In this document: piece by piece, positions 26,795-36,285 of the stretch
Numbering within the stretch: position 1 is the stretch's first letter
How the letters are laid out: every line of letters starts with the position of its first letter
Assembly: GCF_002807035.1 (NCBI RefSeq)
Contig: NZ_NIUC01000002.1
Span: 181,477-245,476 of the forward strand
Direction: 5' to 3'
Source of the DNA: Algoriphagus formosus
GTDB taxonomy: Bacteria > Bacteroidota > Bacteroidia > Cytophagales > Cyclobacteriaceae
DNA: 64,000 bases
Translations under genes and position numbers: made by a program
The notes under the pieces: generated by a model
What the model was told of the DNA's origin: nothing
Database searches by the model: none
The model's input: only the letters and a program-made list of their open reading frames with translations

Positions 26795-29572
26795 ATGAAG
26801 CTCAATCATTTCTTATCACTATTTTTTTGCTTTCTGCTTTTGAGCGTTTCCCAAGCCTGGGCCACTCACATTCGGGCAGGTGAAATCATCGCTGAACGGA
26901 TCTCCGTCCAAACTCTAACGTACAGAATTACTGTTGTTGGATACACGGATACCCGGTCTAATGTTGTATTTGGTCCTGGTGTGATCAACTTTGGGGATGG
27001 TCGAGAAGAACAACTCAATACAGAAAGTGATTTTTCCCTTGTCGAATTGGTTGCGCCACAAGTGGAGAAAAATACCTTTGTCATCACGCACACTTTCCAA
27101 GGACCTGGAACTTACAATATCCGATTTCAAGAATTTAACAGAAATGATCTCACGCTTAACATGGACAACTCGGTGGACACACCTTTCTATGTTGAGACTC
27201 AAATTACCATTGATCCATTTATCGGGGTGAATAATTCCCCAGTTCTTACAATTCCTCCTGTTGACAATGGAGCAGTAAACGTTCGTTTTATTCATAATCC
27301 AGGGGCTTATGATCCGGACGGAGACAGCTTGGCTTATGAATTGGATATCCCAAAGCAAGCTTTCCAAAGACCGGTAAATAACTACCGTGACCCAAATGTC
27401 GCTGAGTTTTCTACCAATCAGGAATCAGGAGCGACTCCGGCACTTTTTGGAATAGATGAAGTTTTTGGTGACTTAATCTGGGATGCACCTGGTACAGCGG
27501 GACAGTTTAATGTTGCTTTCCGAATCAAAGAATATCGAAAACTCGATGGCGTATGGACTCAGATTGGCTATGTGGTTCGGGATATGCAAATCATCATTGA
27601 AAACTCCAATAATCGACGCCCCGAGCTGATTCTACCGCCTGATCTTTGCGTGGAAGCTGGAACACTGATTGAAGAAATTATTCAAGGTCAAGATCCTGAT
27701 GGCGATCCGGTGAAAATTGAAGTCTTCGGCGAACCCATGGAAATTACTACTTCTCCTGCCAGCTATAGTCCAGAAGAGGCATTTCAGTCTTCCCCTGCCG
27801 TGATCGATTTCAATTGGCAGACAGTCTGCAACCATGTGCGTGCACGGGAATATGATGTACGAGTAAGAATTACGGATCAACCCCGTTCGGGACCTTCTCT
27901 AGTGGATGTGAAGACTTGGCGAATCAAGGTGATTGGTCCACCACCCGTCTGGGATGATTTGGAGCAGCAGCAAGGCAGAACTGTGGATCTGACATGGGAT
28001 CCTTATGTCTGTGCAAATTCGGCTTCCGAAATGCAGGTTTGGCGAAGAATCAACTCCGACCCTTATGTTCCGGACAGTTGCGAGACAGGAATCCGTCCTG
28101 GTTTTGAGCTAATTGGAACCACGGATATGGAGACTTTCAATTTCACAGATTTGAATGGTGGTGCAGGTTTAGCTCCTGGAAATACTTATTGCTACCGATT
28201 GGTGGCAGCTTTTCCAGAACCAAGACTTGGTGAAAGTATCGTTTCTGAAGAAATCTGTATTACGATCGACGTAGATGTACCGATCATCACGAATGTAAGC
28301 GTGGAGGAAACAGATGCTGAAAATGGGGAAATCTTTGTGAAATGGACTCCCCCCTATGATATTGATCAAACACAATTCCCTGGACCTTATACCTATGAGC
28401 TCATCAGGCAGGATGGATTTACAGGGACCAGCAATCGTGTAAGCCTAGGGACGACAAGTGATACCTTATTTACAGACACAGGACTAAATACAGAAAACCT
28501 GGTATACAACTACAAGGTCATTCTTCTAGACAACGGTACCAAAATAGATACATCCTCGACTGCTTCCTCGGTTCGTTTAGAACCAAGTATAATTAATCAA
28601 GCTATCGAGCTAAATTGGACATTCGATGTGGCTTGGAATAATTCCATCTCGGAATTTAGGCACGAGGTTTACCGAAACAGAACGGATGCGGATGCTCAGG
28701 ATGAAGATACTTTTGAGCTCATTGCTGAAGTGGATGTCACCCAAAGCGGTTTTGTCTTCCTGGACGATGGCAGCTTCAACGGTATTCCATTAGTCAGGGA
28801 TATCGAATATTGTTACTATATCGTCACCAAAGGTGCTTACAATGTGGAAGGGCTTGTTTATCCATTGGAAAACAAATCTCAAATCGTCTGTGCCAAACCT
28901 GATGACAATAGACTCCCCTGTCCTCCAGTCCTTACTTTCGAAGGTCCTGAATGCTCCGCTTATTTAGCAGAACAGCCTTGCAACACCAATACGTTTGTTC
29001 ATGATTTGAGTTGGGAACCTGATTTCTCAGGCGATTGTGATGACGAACTAGCTGGATATAGACTTTATTTCACCCCAGACGGAGAAGAAGGTCAGTTTGA
29101 ATTGGTGGCTGAATTGAGTTCGCTAGAATTGGCTACAAGAATCAACAACCTTCCAACCTACAGAGGCTGTTACTACATCACAGCTGTCGACAGATCGGGG
29201 AATGAAAGTGAGCCGAGTAACGTCGTCTGTGTGGACAACTGTCCTAATTACGAGTTACCAAATGCCTTTACTCCGAATGGTGATGGTCTAAATGACACAT
29301 TTATCGCCTTCGACAACCCATTCTCTCAATGTCCTAGATTCGTGACGGGCGTAGAAATATTTATTGTCAATAGATGGGGAGCTGAAGTATTCCGCTACAA
29401 TAGCCTGGAATCTGCCGAGAATGACATATTTATTCGTTGGGATGGTCGAGACCAAAACGGTAATGAATTGGCCGCAGGTACTTATTTCTATTCAGGAAAA
29501 GTATTCTTCGATGTCTTAGATCCAAGCCAGCGCGAGCAGGAACTCAAAGGCACCATTCAGATTCTTCGATGA
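26795..29572 (+). CDS. large secreted T9SS type B-sorted protein
   Basis: A 925-residue exported protein. The ATG at 26795 is chosen; the longer frame starts with TTG three codons earlier. A signal peptide (about 1-24, ending SQAWA) is followed by THIRAGEIIAERIS, a start common among gliding-associated proteins, then PKD/cadherin-like beta domains and fibronectin III-like repeats (WTPPYDIDQTQFPGPYTYEL; ISEFRHEVYRN). The C-terminal domain LPNAFTPNGDGLNDTF, IFIVNRWGAEVF and ELAAGTYFYSGKVFF is the gliding-motility/type B sorting domain (CHU_C), marking export by the type IX system and surface display. The next gene overlaps its stop by 4 bp. Confidence 0.9.
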   Translation: MKLNHFLSLFFCFLLLSVSQAWATHIRAGEIIAERISVQTLTYRITVVGYTDTRSNVVFGPGVINFGDGREEQLNTESDFSLVELVAPQVEKNTFVITHTFQGPGTYNIRFQEFNRNDLTLNMDNSVDTPFYVETQITIDPFIGVNNSPVLTIPPVDNGAVNVRFIHNPGAYDPDGDSLAYELDIPKQAFQRPVNNYRDPNVAEFSTNQESGATPALFGIDEVFGDLIWDAPGTAGQFNVAFRIKEYRKLDGVWTQIGYVVRDMQIIIENSNNRRPELILPPDLCVEAGTLIEEIIQGQDPDGDPVKIEVFGEPMEITTSPASYSPEEAFQSSPAVIDFNWQTVCNHVRAREYDVRVRITDQPRSGPSLVDVKTWRIKVIGPPPVWDDLEQQQGRTVDLTWDPYVCANSASEMQVWRRINSDPYVPDSCETGIRPGFELIGTTDMETFNFTDLNGGAGLAPGNTYCYRLVAAFPEPRLGESIVSEEICITIDVDVPIITNVSVEETDAENGEIFVKWTPPYDIDQTQFPGPYTYELIRQDGFTGTSNRVSLGTTSDTLFTDTGLNTENLVYNYKVILLDNGTKIDTSSTASSVRLEPSIINQAIELNWTFDVAWNNSISEFRHEVYRNRTDADAQDEDTFELIAEVDVTQSGFVFLDDGSFNGIPLVRDIEYCYYIVTKGAYNVEGLVYPLENKSQIVCAKPDDNRLPCPPVLTFEGPECSAYLAEQPCNTNTFVHDLSWEPDFSGDCDDELAGYRLYFTPDGEEGQFELVAELSSLELATRINNLPTYRGCYYITAVDRSGNESEPSNVVCVDNCPNYELPNAFTPNGDGLNDTFIAFDNPFSQCPRFVTGVEIFIVNRWGAEVFRYNSLESAENDIFIRWDGRDQNGNELAAGTYFYSGKVFFDVLDPSQREQELKGTIQILR

Positions 29573-29997
29573 ATCGCCAAAAATCAATAATCTTCTTCGA
29601 TGGAGTCTGCAATCTTTGCAATAGATCCATCGATTTTATCATCAAAAGGGATAAAAACAACCAATTTTTGGTAGGAGCGCTTCAGGATGATTTTTCTAAG
29701 AAAATCCTAAGTTACTACGATGTCAAAGAGGATTACCTTGATTCATTGGTACTCCTTGAGGGCGACAATATTTACTACAGAAGCACGGCGGCATTAATGA
29801 TTTCCAGAAAGCTTTCTGGCTTTTGGCCATTTTTTTACGCCTTCATCATTCTACCCGCATGGCTTCGGGATCCGATTTATGATTGGATTGGAAGGAATCG
29901 CTATCGTTGGTTTGGAAAAAAAGAAACTTGCCGAATCCCGACCCCCGAGGAAAAGTCTAAATTTCTTTCCCCTGAAAATTTTTCTCAAAAAGACTGA
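29569..29997 (+). CDS. DCC-family (DUF393) thiol-disulfide oxidoreductase-like protein
   Basis: A 142-residue protein with the family motif DGVCNLC near the N-terminus (about 11-17), a C-x-x-C pair in a thioredoxin-like setting, and the usual YYRSTAALMISRKLSGFW and YDWIGRNRYRWFGK segments. Family members are predicted thiol-disulfide oxidoreductases with poorly known roles. The ATG overlaps the stop of the T9SS protein (ATGA), so the two are coupled. Its 3' end overlaps the convergent SbtA gene by 13 bp. Confidence 0.85.
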   Translation: MNRQKSIIFFDGVCNLCNRSIDFIIKRDKNNQFLVGALQDDFSKKILSYYDVKEDYLDSLVLLEGDNIYYRSTAALMISRKLSGFWPFFYAFIILPAWLRDPIYDWIGRNRYRWFGKKETCRIPTPEEKSKFLSPENFSQKD

Positions 29998-30947
29998 ATA
30001 ATCATCCAATAAATCGGCATCCCCAAGGTGATATTGAAAGGGAAGGTAATCGCCAAAGCCATGGGAATGTAAAGACCTTCATCCGCTTCGGGATTGGCTA
30101 GCTTCATGGCCGCCGGCACTGCGATGTAAGATGCACTGGCTGCCAAAATCGAAAAGATAAATCGATCGCCTGCTGCCGGTGCAATCCAATAACTCAACAC
30201 CGCCACGATACAACCATTCACCAGTGGAACTAATATGGCGAAAACTGTAGAGAAGTACCCATTTTTGAAAAAAGACTTCAACTTCCGGCCACTACTGATC
30301 CCCATATCCAAAAGGAAGACTGCCAGAAAGCCTTTGAAAATATCCGTGACAAAAGGCTTGATTCCTTCCGCCTGCTTTTCGTCAGCGATCAGACCTATCA
30401 CCAAACTCCCCAAAATCAGTAATACTGATCCATTTGTAAAGGCATGTGTGATGATTTTACTGAGACTACCTTTAGATTTTTTCTTAGTCGAATATTTTCT
30501 GAGCAAAACCACTCCTGAAATGATAGCAGGAGCCTCCATCAAAGCCATCACTGCAACCATATGCCCTCCAAAGGTGACCCCTTGGGCATCCAAAAAGGAA
30601 GCTGCTGCTACAAAAGTAACTGCTGAAATCGATCCATACGCTGCCGATATAGCCGCTGAATTGGCAGTATTCAATTTGGTACGCAGGATAAAGAAGGTAT
30701 AAATAGGTACCGCTGCCGACAATACCAACCCGAAAACCAAAGCCCAAACAATGTATAAATCAAATTCACTGTGGGAAAGCTCCTGACCACCCTTGAACCC
30801 AATGGAAAGCATTAGATAAAGTGCAATAAACTTGGCTGAGGTAGGTGGTATCTCCAGATCAGATTTAAATCTTACCGCTAGAATCCCCAAGACGAAAAAC
30901 AGCAAACTTGGGTTGGTGAGATTGTTTATCAGGATTTCAAAATTCAT
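29985..30947 (-). CDS. SbtA-type sodium-dependent bicarbonate transporter
   Basis: A 320-residue protein with about ten hydrophobic helices. LTNPSLLFFVLGILAVRFKS at the start, LYLMLSIGFKGGQEL (about 43-57), and the second half FLLDMGISSGRKL and SASYIAVPAAMKLANPEA match the SbtA (PF05982) inverted-repeat fold. It would import bicarbonate with sodium across the inner membrane. The adjacent divergent LysR gene fits the CmpR/CbbR-type control known for bicarbonate uptake; that link is inference. Confidence 0.85.
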   Translation of the reverse strand: MNFEILINNLTNPSLLFFVLGILAVRFKSDLEIPPTSAKFIALYLMLSIGFKGGQELSHSEFDLYIVWALVFGLVLSAAVPIYTFFILRTKLNTANSAAISAAYGSISAVTFVAAASFLDAQGVTFGGHMVAVMALMEAPAIISGVVLLRKYSTKKKSKGSLSKIITHAFTNGSVLLILGSLVIGLIADEKQAEGIKPFVTDIFKGFLAVFLLDMGISSGRKLKSFFKNGYFSTVFAILVPLVNGCIVAVLSYWIAPAAGDRFIFSILAASASYIAVPAAMKLANPEADEGLYIPMALAITFPFNITLGMPIYWMIIQSF

Positions 30948-31033
30948 GCGACAAAGATTTGCGGTAAAAAATTTAAAAAAAACAAAAACATAATTTTTTT
31001 TTATCGTATTAGTAGGATGTATTATAAAATATT

Positions 31034-31948
31034 ATGAATCTAAACTTCAACCATCTCAAAGCCCTGCAGGCAGTGGCTAAGTATGAAAGCATTACCAAAG
31101 CCGCTAAGTCTTTGGATATGACTCAGCCCGCGGTATCCGTTCAGTTGAAAAACCTTCAGGATCAGTTTGATGTCCCGCTTACCGAAGTGATCGGTAAAAA
31201 GGTCCACATCACGGAGTTTGGTCTTGAACTCGTTGAAATGTCAGAGCGCATATTCAGCGAAATGAATCAAATCGAGCAACGGATGAAAGAGCTAAAAGGA
31301 CTCCTGGCCGGTAAAATCCGCATATCAGCAGTCTCTACAGGCAAATATATCATTCCCTATTTGATTTCGGAGTTTATGAAGTTGCATCCTCATGTAGAAA
31401 TCAGCCTTGAAGTTTCCAATCGCTACAAGGTCTTGGCTCATTTGGAAGAAAACAGCACCGATTTGGCTTTTCTTTCGATTTCTCCTGAGGACTTGGACTT
31501 GGATTCAGTGACTTTAGCTGAGAATAAATGGTATTTAGCATGTTCTCCCGAGCATTCAGAAAAATTCCAGAAGCTAATAGATCAAGACAAATGGGGAGAG
31601 ATTCCGTTTATTTTAAGGGAAAAAGGATCTGGAACCCGGGTCATCATGGAGCGATTTTTTGAAGATCGGGATATTGCTATCAAAAGCCGTATGGAATTAT
31701 CCACCAATGAAGCTGTCAAACAGGCCGTGATGGCAGGACTTGGAGTGAGTGTTTTATCACTGTACTCTATGCGAAGTGAAGTGGCTGATGGCAGAATCAA
31801 ACTCCTTGAATTCAAAGGATTGCCCATCAAGGCGCATTGGAGGCTCGTATGGTTAAAGCAAAAAAGGCATCAACCTGCGGTGATGGCTTTTATTCGCTGG
31901 CTGACCGAAAACAATCAGGAAGTTTTTGGAAAGCTCCTCAATCCATAA
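31034..31948 (+). CDS. LysR-family transcriptional regulator (CbbR/CmpR-like)
   Basis: A 304-residue LysR protein. The N-terminal winged helix-turn-helix is FNHLKALQAVAKYESITKAA followed by AVSVQLKNLQDQF, and the rest is a periplasmic-binding-like effector domain (GKIRISAVSTGKYIIPYLIS; GLGVSVLSLYSM). It lies divergent to the SbtA-like gene with 86 bp between starts, the normal LysR arrangement, so it probably controls that transporter. The overall sequence resembles CbbR/CmpR regulators of inorganic carbon uptake. Confidence 0.88.
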   Translation: MNLNFNHLKALQAVAKYESITKAAKSLDMTQPAVSVQLKNLQDQFDVPLTEVIGKKVHITEFGLELVEMSERIFSEMNQIEQRMKELKGLLAGKIRISAVSTGKYIIPYLISEFMKLHPHVEISLEVSNRYKVLAHLEENSTDLAFLSISPEDLDLDSVTLAENKWYLACSPEHSEKFQKLIDQDKWGEIPFILREKGSGTRVIMERFFEDRDIAIKSRMELSTNEAVKQAVMAGLGVSVLSLYSMRSEVADGRIKLLEFKGLPIKAHWRLVWLKQKRHQPAVMAFIRWLTENNQEVFGKLLNP

Positions 31949-31975
31949 GAAAGGTAAAGGCTTGTGTAAAAGCCC

Positions 31976-31983
31976 TATATTTG
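31976..31983 (+). promoter_or_regulatory. possible -7 box of fabD
   Basis: TATATTTG fits TAnnTTTG exactly and lies 22 bp upstream of the fabD ATG. No TTG is found at the expected -33 distance, so this is a partial match. Confidence 0.4.
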
Positions 31984-32005
31984 CGCACAAACCAACCTAA
32001 AATAC

Positions 32006-32881
32006 ATGAACGCATTTGTTTTTCCTGGGCAAGGAGCCCAATTCCCGGGAATGGGAAAAGAGCTGTATGAGACTAATTCTCTTGCCAAAGAGCTTTTCGA
32101 AAAGGCTAATGAAATACTTGGATTTCGAATCACAGACATCATGTTTGAAGGTTCCGCTGAGGAACTTAAGCAAACTCAGGTCACACAGCCTGCGATTTTT
32201 TTGCATTCTGTAATCTTGGCAAAATGCACTCCTGATTTCAAGCCTGATATGGTAGCTGGGCATTCTTTGGGAGAGTTTTCTGCATTGGTGGCTAATGGAG
32301 TCTTGGCCTTCGAAGATGGGCTACGCTTGGTACATCAGCGGGCTTTGGCTATGCAGGAAGCTTGCGAGATTAATCCATCCACGATGGCTGCTATCTTAGG
32401 ATTGGCAGATGAAAAAGTTGAGGAAATTTGTGCCAGTATCTCAGAAGAAATCGTAGTGCCGGCGAATTACAATTGCCCGGGTCAATTGGTGATCTCAGGA
32501 AGCAATAGAGGAATTGAAATTGCTTGTGAAAAAATGAAAGAAGCAGGTGCAAAAAGGGCGTTGCCCCTTCCGGTAGGAGGAGCTTTTCACTCTCCACTGA
32601 TGGAGCCAGCACGAGAAAAACTTCAAAAAGCCATCGAAATGACACAATTCTCTGTTGGCTCTTGTCCAGTTTACCAAAATGTAAGCACTACGGCTGTCAC
32701 GGATGTAAACGAAATCAAGGAAAATCTTATCGCCCAGCTCACTGCACCGGTAAAATGGACTCAATCTGTCCAGAATATGGTGAAGGATGGAGCTACCCAA
32801 TTTACCGAATGCGGCCCCGGAAAGGTACTTCAGGGTTTAGTCAAAAAAATCCATCCGGAAGCGCAGGTTTCTGGGCTTTGA
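32006..32881 (+). CDS. fabD: malonyl-CoA:ACP transacylase
   Basis: A 291-residue acyltransferase. FPGQGAQFPGMGKELYE opens the protein, the nucleophile elbow is GHSLGEFSAL (serine at about 89), and the histidine of the catalytic pair is in GGAFHSPLM (about 195). VLQGLVKKI at the end is also typical. It loads malonyl groups onto acyl carrier protein in fatty acid synthesis. It is monocistronic, with a terminator immediately downstream shared with folK. Confidence 0.95.
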   Translation: MNAFVFPGQGAQFPGMGKELYETNSLAKELFEKANEILGFRITDIMFEGSAEELKQTQVTQPAIFLHSVILAKCTPDFKPDMVAGHSLGEFSALVANGVLAFEDGLRLVHQRALAMQEACEINPSTMAAILGLADEKVEEICASISEEIVVPANYNCPGQLVISGSNRGIEIACEKMKEAGAKRALPLPVGGAFHSPLMEPAREKLQKAIEMTQFSVGSCPVYQNVSTTAVTDVNEIKENLIAQLTAPVKWTQSVQNMVKDGATQFTECGPGKVLQGLVKKIHPEAQVSGL

Positions 32882-32892
32882 TCTTAAAAAGC

Positions 32893-32926
32893 TAGGCTGT
32901 CTTTTTCAGAAGGCAGCCTATTTTTT
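32893..32926 (+). terminator. terminator of fabD
   Basis: TAGGCTG (32893-32899) pairs with CAGCCTA (32914-32920), followed by six Ts (32921-32926). The T run overlaps the 3' end of the convergent folK gene. Confidence 0.85.
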
Positions 32927-33403
32927 CCATTTTTTTACTTTTGATTCATCCTCACAGGCTTCGAGAAGCCCCAAAGAATTTTTATTAAGCTTGGGGTGAA
33001 CCCAATCAGGAAGTAACTCGGCAAGTGGTGCTAAAACAAAACGACGCTTATGAAGGTGTGGGTGTGGAATGATAAGGTTTGGCACCTGAATCTCCTGATC
33101 TTCCCAATACAAAATATCAATGTCCATGGTTCGATCTCCCCATGTGACTTCGCGCTCCCTACCCAAATCCCGCTCAATGGTCTGCAAAAAGCTTAGAAAT
33201 TTAAGTGGTACCTCCTCTGTACTTACCAAGAGCACTTGATTCAAAAATTCACCTTCAGCCTTTCCACCCCATGCTTCCGTAGAAAAAATGGATGATTCCC
33301 CTTTAATCAGCGCTTTTGAAACAAGCATTTGTTTAGCCTCTCGAATCAGCTGCTCTCGATCGCCTAAGTTCCCTCCCAAAATCAAAACTACCTCTTGAAC
33401 CAT
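32918..33403 (-). CDS. folK: 2-amino-4-hydroxy-6-hydroxymethyldihydropteridine pyrophosphokinase
   Basis: A 161-residue HPPK. LILGGNLGDREQLIREAK is the N-terminal substrate loop, and WGDRTMDIDILYW (D-x-D metal ligands, about 96) plus IPHPHLHKRRFVLAPLAEL (about 113-131) form the family signature. It transfers pyrophosphate from ATP to the pterin in folate synthesis. It is short but complete; its 3' end runs into the fabD terminator. Confidence 0.93.
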   Translation of the reverse strand: MVQEVVLILGGNLGDREQLIREAKQMLVSKALIKGESSIFSTEAWGGKAEGEFLNQVLLVSTEEVPLKFLSFLQTIERDLGREREVTWGDRTMDIDILYWEDQEIQVPNLIIPHPHLHKRRFVLAPLAELLPDWVHPKLNKNSLGLLEACEDESKVKKWKK

Positions 33404-33471
33404 TCCCCTAGAATTTTACTTTCATTAGTCCCTTAAAATAAACTATTTTTACCCCAACTAATACAACTACT

Positions 33472-35238
33472 ATGAAATTCTTAGGAAATGTTCTTGCTGT
33501 TATTGTAGGCTTATTCGTTTTCACCATTTTGAGTATCCTGCTCTTTTTTGGTCTGATTGGCATTATTGCGGCTTCCGGAGAGAAAGAGGTATCGCTGGAT
33601 GATAATACAGTACTACACCTCAATCTCAACGGCCGAATGCTGGTAGAGCGAACCTCTGAGGATGATCTGAATTTTGGACAATTCGGAAACCCCTTTGGAG
33701 GAAGTATGCAGGCAGGCATGATTAATCTCAAAAAAGCTATTCGAGAGGCAAAAACCAACGAGAAGATCAAAGGAATCTATCTCAATACCGGACTGATTCT
33801 AGCTGGACAAGCTAATCTACTCGAACTGAGAGAAGAGCTAGAAAGCTTTAAAGAGTCGGGAAAATTCATCCTCGCTTATGACGAAGCTTATGGCGAAGGA
33901 GGGTATTATTTGGCTTCTGTTGCTGATGAAATTTACCTCAATCCCATGGGGGCTATTGATTTCAATGGACTCGCCTCAGAAGTAATCTTTTTGAAGGGCT
34001 TCTTCGAAAAAGTTGGAATCAAGCCAGTAGTATTTCGGGTAGGTGAATTCAAAAGTGCCGTCGAGCCATACATCTTGGAGAAGATGAGCCCTGAAAACCG
34101 TCTTCAAACAGAATATTTCTTAGAAGACATTAATCAGGAAATGATCAAGGCCGTGGCAGACTCTCGAGGTTTGAGCCTAGACAGCATGGCCACTATCAAT
34201 GATCAAATGCTGGTAAGGGAGGCAGAAGACGCGGTAACATACAATCTGTTGAACAGATTGACCTACGAGGATGAGGTGCGTGCTATCCTGAGAGAAAAAC
34301 TGGGATTGGATGAGGATGACGACATCCCCACCATCAATGCCACAGACCTAGGTTCGTTGGCAAAAACCAAAAACCTCACATCCAAAAATAGAATTGCTGT
34401 AATCCTTGCTGAAGGAGAGATCGTCAGTGGCAGTGTGGATGGGGTAATAAGTTCTGATAAATTTGCCAAGGAGATTCGGAAAGCCAGAAAAGACGATGAT
34501 ATCAAAGCGATTGTTCTCCGGGTTAATTCGCCGGGAGGATCGATTTTAGCATCAGAAGTAATCTGGAGAGAAATGAGTGAAGCCAAAAAGGTAAAACCAG
34601 TCTATGTATCCATGGGAGAAGTAGCTGCCTCGGGCGGATATTATATCTCAGCCCCAGCAGATACCATCGTGGCTCAGCCTAATACAATCACAGGCTCAAT
34701 TGGGATTTTCGGCTTATGGTTCAATGTACAGGAATTGATTAATGATAAACTGGGAGTAACGACCGATGTGGTCACCACAGGTGAGCTTTCGGACTTTATG
34801 AATGTAGCCCGACCACTAACAGAAGTGGAAAAAACCATCGTACAAAAATCTATCGAAGATGGCTATGAAAAATTTATCAGCCGTGTAGCTGAGGGTAGAA
34901 ACATGAGTCCTGAGGCTGTAAAAGAGGTTGCCTCCGGAAGAGTTTGGACCGGAAATCAAGCTAAAGAACGGGGCCTAGTCGATGTTTTGGGTGGTTTGGA
35001 TACCACCATTGACCTTGCAGCCAAGAGAATTGAGGCAGGAGATGATTACCGGGTGATTTATTATCCGCAGCAAAAGCCTTGGTTTGAAAAACTAATGGAA
35101 GACTTCTCCGACAATGTAGAAGCTAGAATCCTTCAGGCTCAACTTGGAGAATATTACGGTCTCTACAAAAATCTAGAAAAAGTAAAAACCTATCAGGGAA
35201 TTCAGGCAAGGATGCCTCAGGAGATCAAAATCAAATAA
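33472..35238 (+). CDS. sppA: signal peptide peptidase SppA, 67-kDa type
   Basis: A 588-residue membrane protease with an N-terminal transmembrane anchor (VIVGLFVFTILSILLFFGLI). It has two tandem S49 domains. The general-base lysine lies in VGEFKSAVEPY (about 195) and the nucleophilic serine in EVAASGGYYISAPAD (about 387), as in E. coli SppA where the two residues come from different halves. It degrades leftover signal peptides in the inner membrane. The ATG at 33472 faces the divergent folK gene; a bidirectional terminator follows. Confidence 0.93.
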   Translation: MKFLGNVLAVIVGLFVFTILSILLFFGLIGIIAASGEKEVSLDDNTVLHLNLNGRMLVERTSEDDLNFGQFGNPFGGSMQAGMINLKKAIREAKTNEKIKGIYLNTGLILAGQANLLELREELESFKESGKFILAYDEAYGEGGYYLASVADEIYLNPMGAIDFNGLASEVIFLKGFFEKVGIKPVVFRVGEFKSAVEPYILEKMSPENRLQTEYFLEDINQEMIKAVADSRGLSLDSMATINDQMLVREAEDAVTYNLLNRLTYEDEVRAILREKLGLDEDDDIPTINATDLGSLAKTKNLTSKNRIAVILAEGEIVSGSVDGVISSDKFAKEIRKARKDDDIKAIVLRVNSPGGSILASEVIWREMSEAKKVKPVYVSMGEVAASGGYYISAPADTIVAQPNTITGSIGIFGLWFNVQELINDKLGVTTDVVTTGELSDFMNVARPLTEVEKTIVQKSIEDGYEKFISRVAEGRNMSPEAVKEVASGRVWTGNQAKERGLVDVLGGLDTTIDLAAKRIEAGDDYRVIYYPQQKPWFEKLMEDFSDNVEARILQAQLGEYYGLYKNLEKVKTYQGIQARMPQEIKIK

Positions 35239-35244
35239 AGAAAA

Positions 35245-35280
35245 AGCCTCGGTCGAAATTTTCAACCGAGGCTTTTTTTC
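35245..35280. terminator. bidirectional terminator between sppA and flavin reductase
   Basis: AGCCTCGG and CCGAGGCT form an eight-base stem (35245-35252 with 35266-35273) flanked by AAAAA and TTTTTTT. It serves the convergent sppA and flavin reductase genes. Confidence 0.9.
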
Positions 35281-36172
35281 ATGCCCTTTGCAGAAGAATC
35301 AACCAGGCTTTCTCTACATCTCCCTCTTCCAAAGTCTCTTTGGCTAGCAGATGTAAATGATCTGCCCAACTCGCTGGATCATTTTGGAAACGGACCCGCA
35401 TTTCTTGTATTTCGGGTTTTTCTCCAAACTTTTCGATTTCTACTTCACTTGGTAGACTCTCTACATTTCCCAACCTTCCCAGATTATTCCCAGTCAGAAT
35501 AGCACTGTTTCGGATTTCCTCTGGAATTTGATCCACTCCGATTCCTAGGGTCCTTAGTGGCTTTGGAATTTCGAAAAGACAAGATCCGTTGGTTCGTGAA
35601 TACCAATTCCCACCAAGACGAGCCACCAAATCCAATTTATTGGGATCGATTATACCCTTTTCATCCAAAATATCTTCGTCTACATGGACGCAAAGCACTT
35701 CACAAATAACTAGGTTTCCCGCTCCTCCTGTGTCACCTAGTGATTTTACCTCATTGACTTTACACTCCATGGAAACCCTAGCTTCTTTGATCCCGGGAGG
35801 TTTGACCTGTGAAGAAGGCACGGCCGTAAAACCTGCCTTCACAAATTCATCCACGCCTTTTGGGTACTCGGTACTCGCCAAAGACATTTGCTCGACCATA
35901 CCATAATGCACCACATGAACCACCACTTCGGGTACCTCATGGACATTTTCCAAGGTATGCTTGGTGGTATTATCACGCACACGCCGAGAAGGAGAAAAAA
36001 CCAAAATCGGGGGATTGGTACTGAATAGATTAAAGAAACTGAACGGACTGAGGTTAACATTTCCCTCTGAGTCAATGGTACTTGCAAAGGCAATGGGTCG
36101 TGGCGCCACGCTGCCTTGTAACAAAGCATGAAATTCAGGAACTGGTAGGTCTTTTGGGTAAATAGTCTTCAT
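35279..36172 (-). CDS. flavin reductase-like FMN-binding split-barrel protein
   Basis: A 297-residue protein. The N-terminal about 200 residues match the flavin reductase-like domain: GSVAPRPIAFASTID, NLSPFSFFNLFSTNPPILVF and RDNTTKHTLENV are the FMN-binding stretches. The C-terminal about 90 residues are an extra helical part common to Bacteroidota members. It is likely a flavin-dependent reductase or oxidoreductase in the cytosol with unknown substrate. It ends inside the shared terminator. Confidence 0.85.
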   Translation of the reverse strand: MKTIYPKDLPVPEFHALLQGSVAPRPIAFASTIDSEGNVNLSPFSFFNLFSTNPPILVFSPSRRVRDNTTKHTLENVHEVPEVVVHVVHYGMVEQMSLASTEYPKGVDEFVKAGFTAVPSSQVKPPGIKEARVSMECKVNEVKSLGDTGGAGNLVICEVLCVHVDEDILDEKGIIDPNKLDLVARLGGNWYSRTNGSCLFEIPKPLRTLGIGVDQIPEEIRNSAILTGNNLGRLGNVESLPSEVEIEKFGEKPEIQEMRVRFQNDPASWADHLHLLAKETLEEGDVEKAWLILLQRA

Positions 36173-36285
36173 GAATCAGTTTGATTGGAAAAATTCATTC
36201 TTTCTTAACAGCATGAATTACCTCAGGATTTTTCTTTTGTTCAAATTAAAAGGCAATTTTATCGGACTAAACCCAGAATTTGAAA

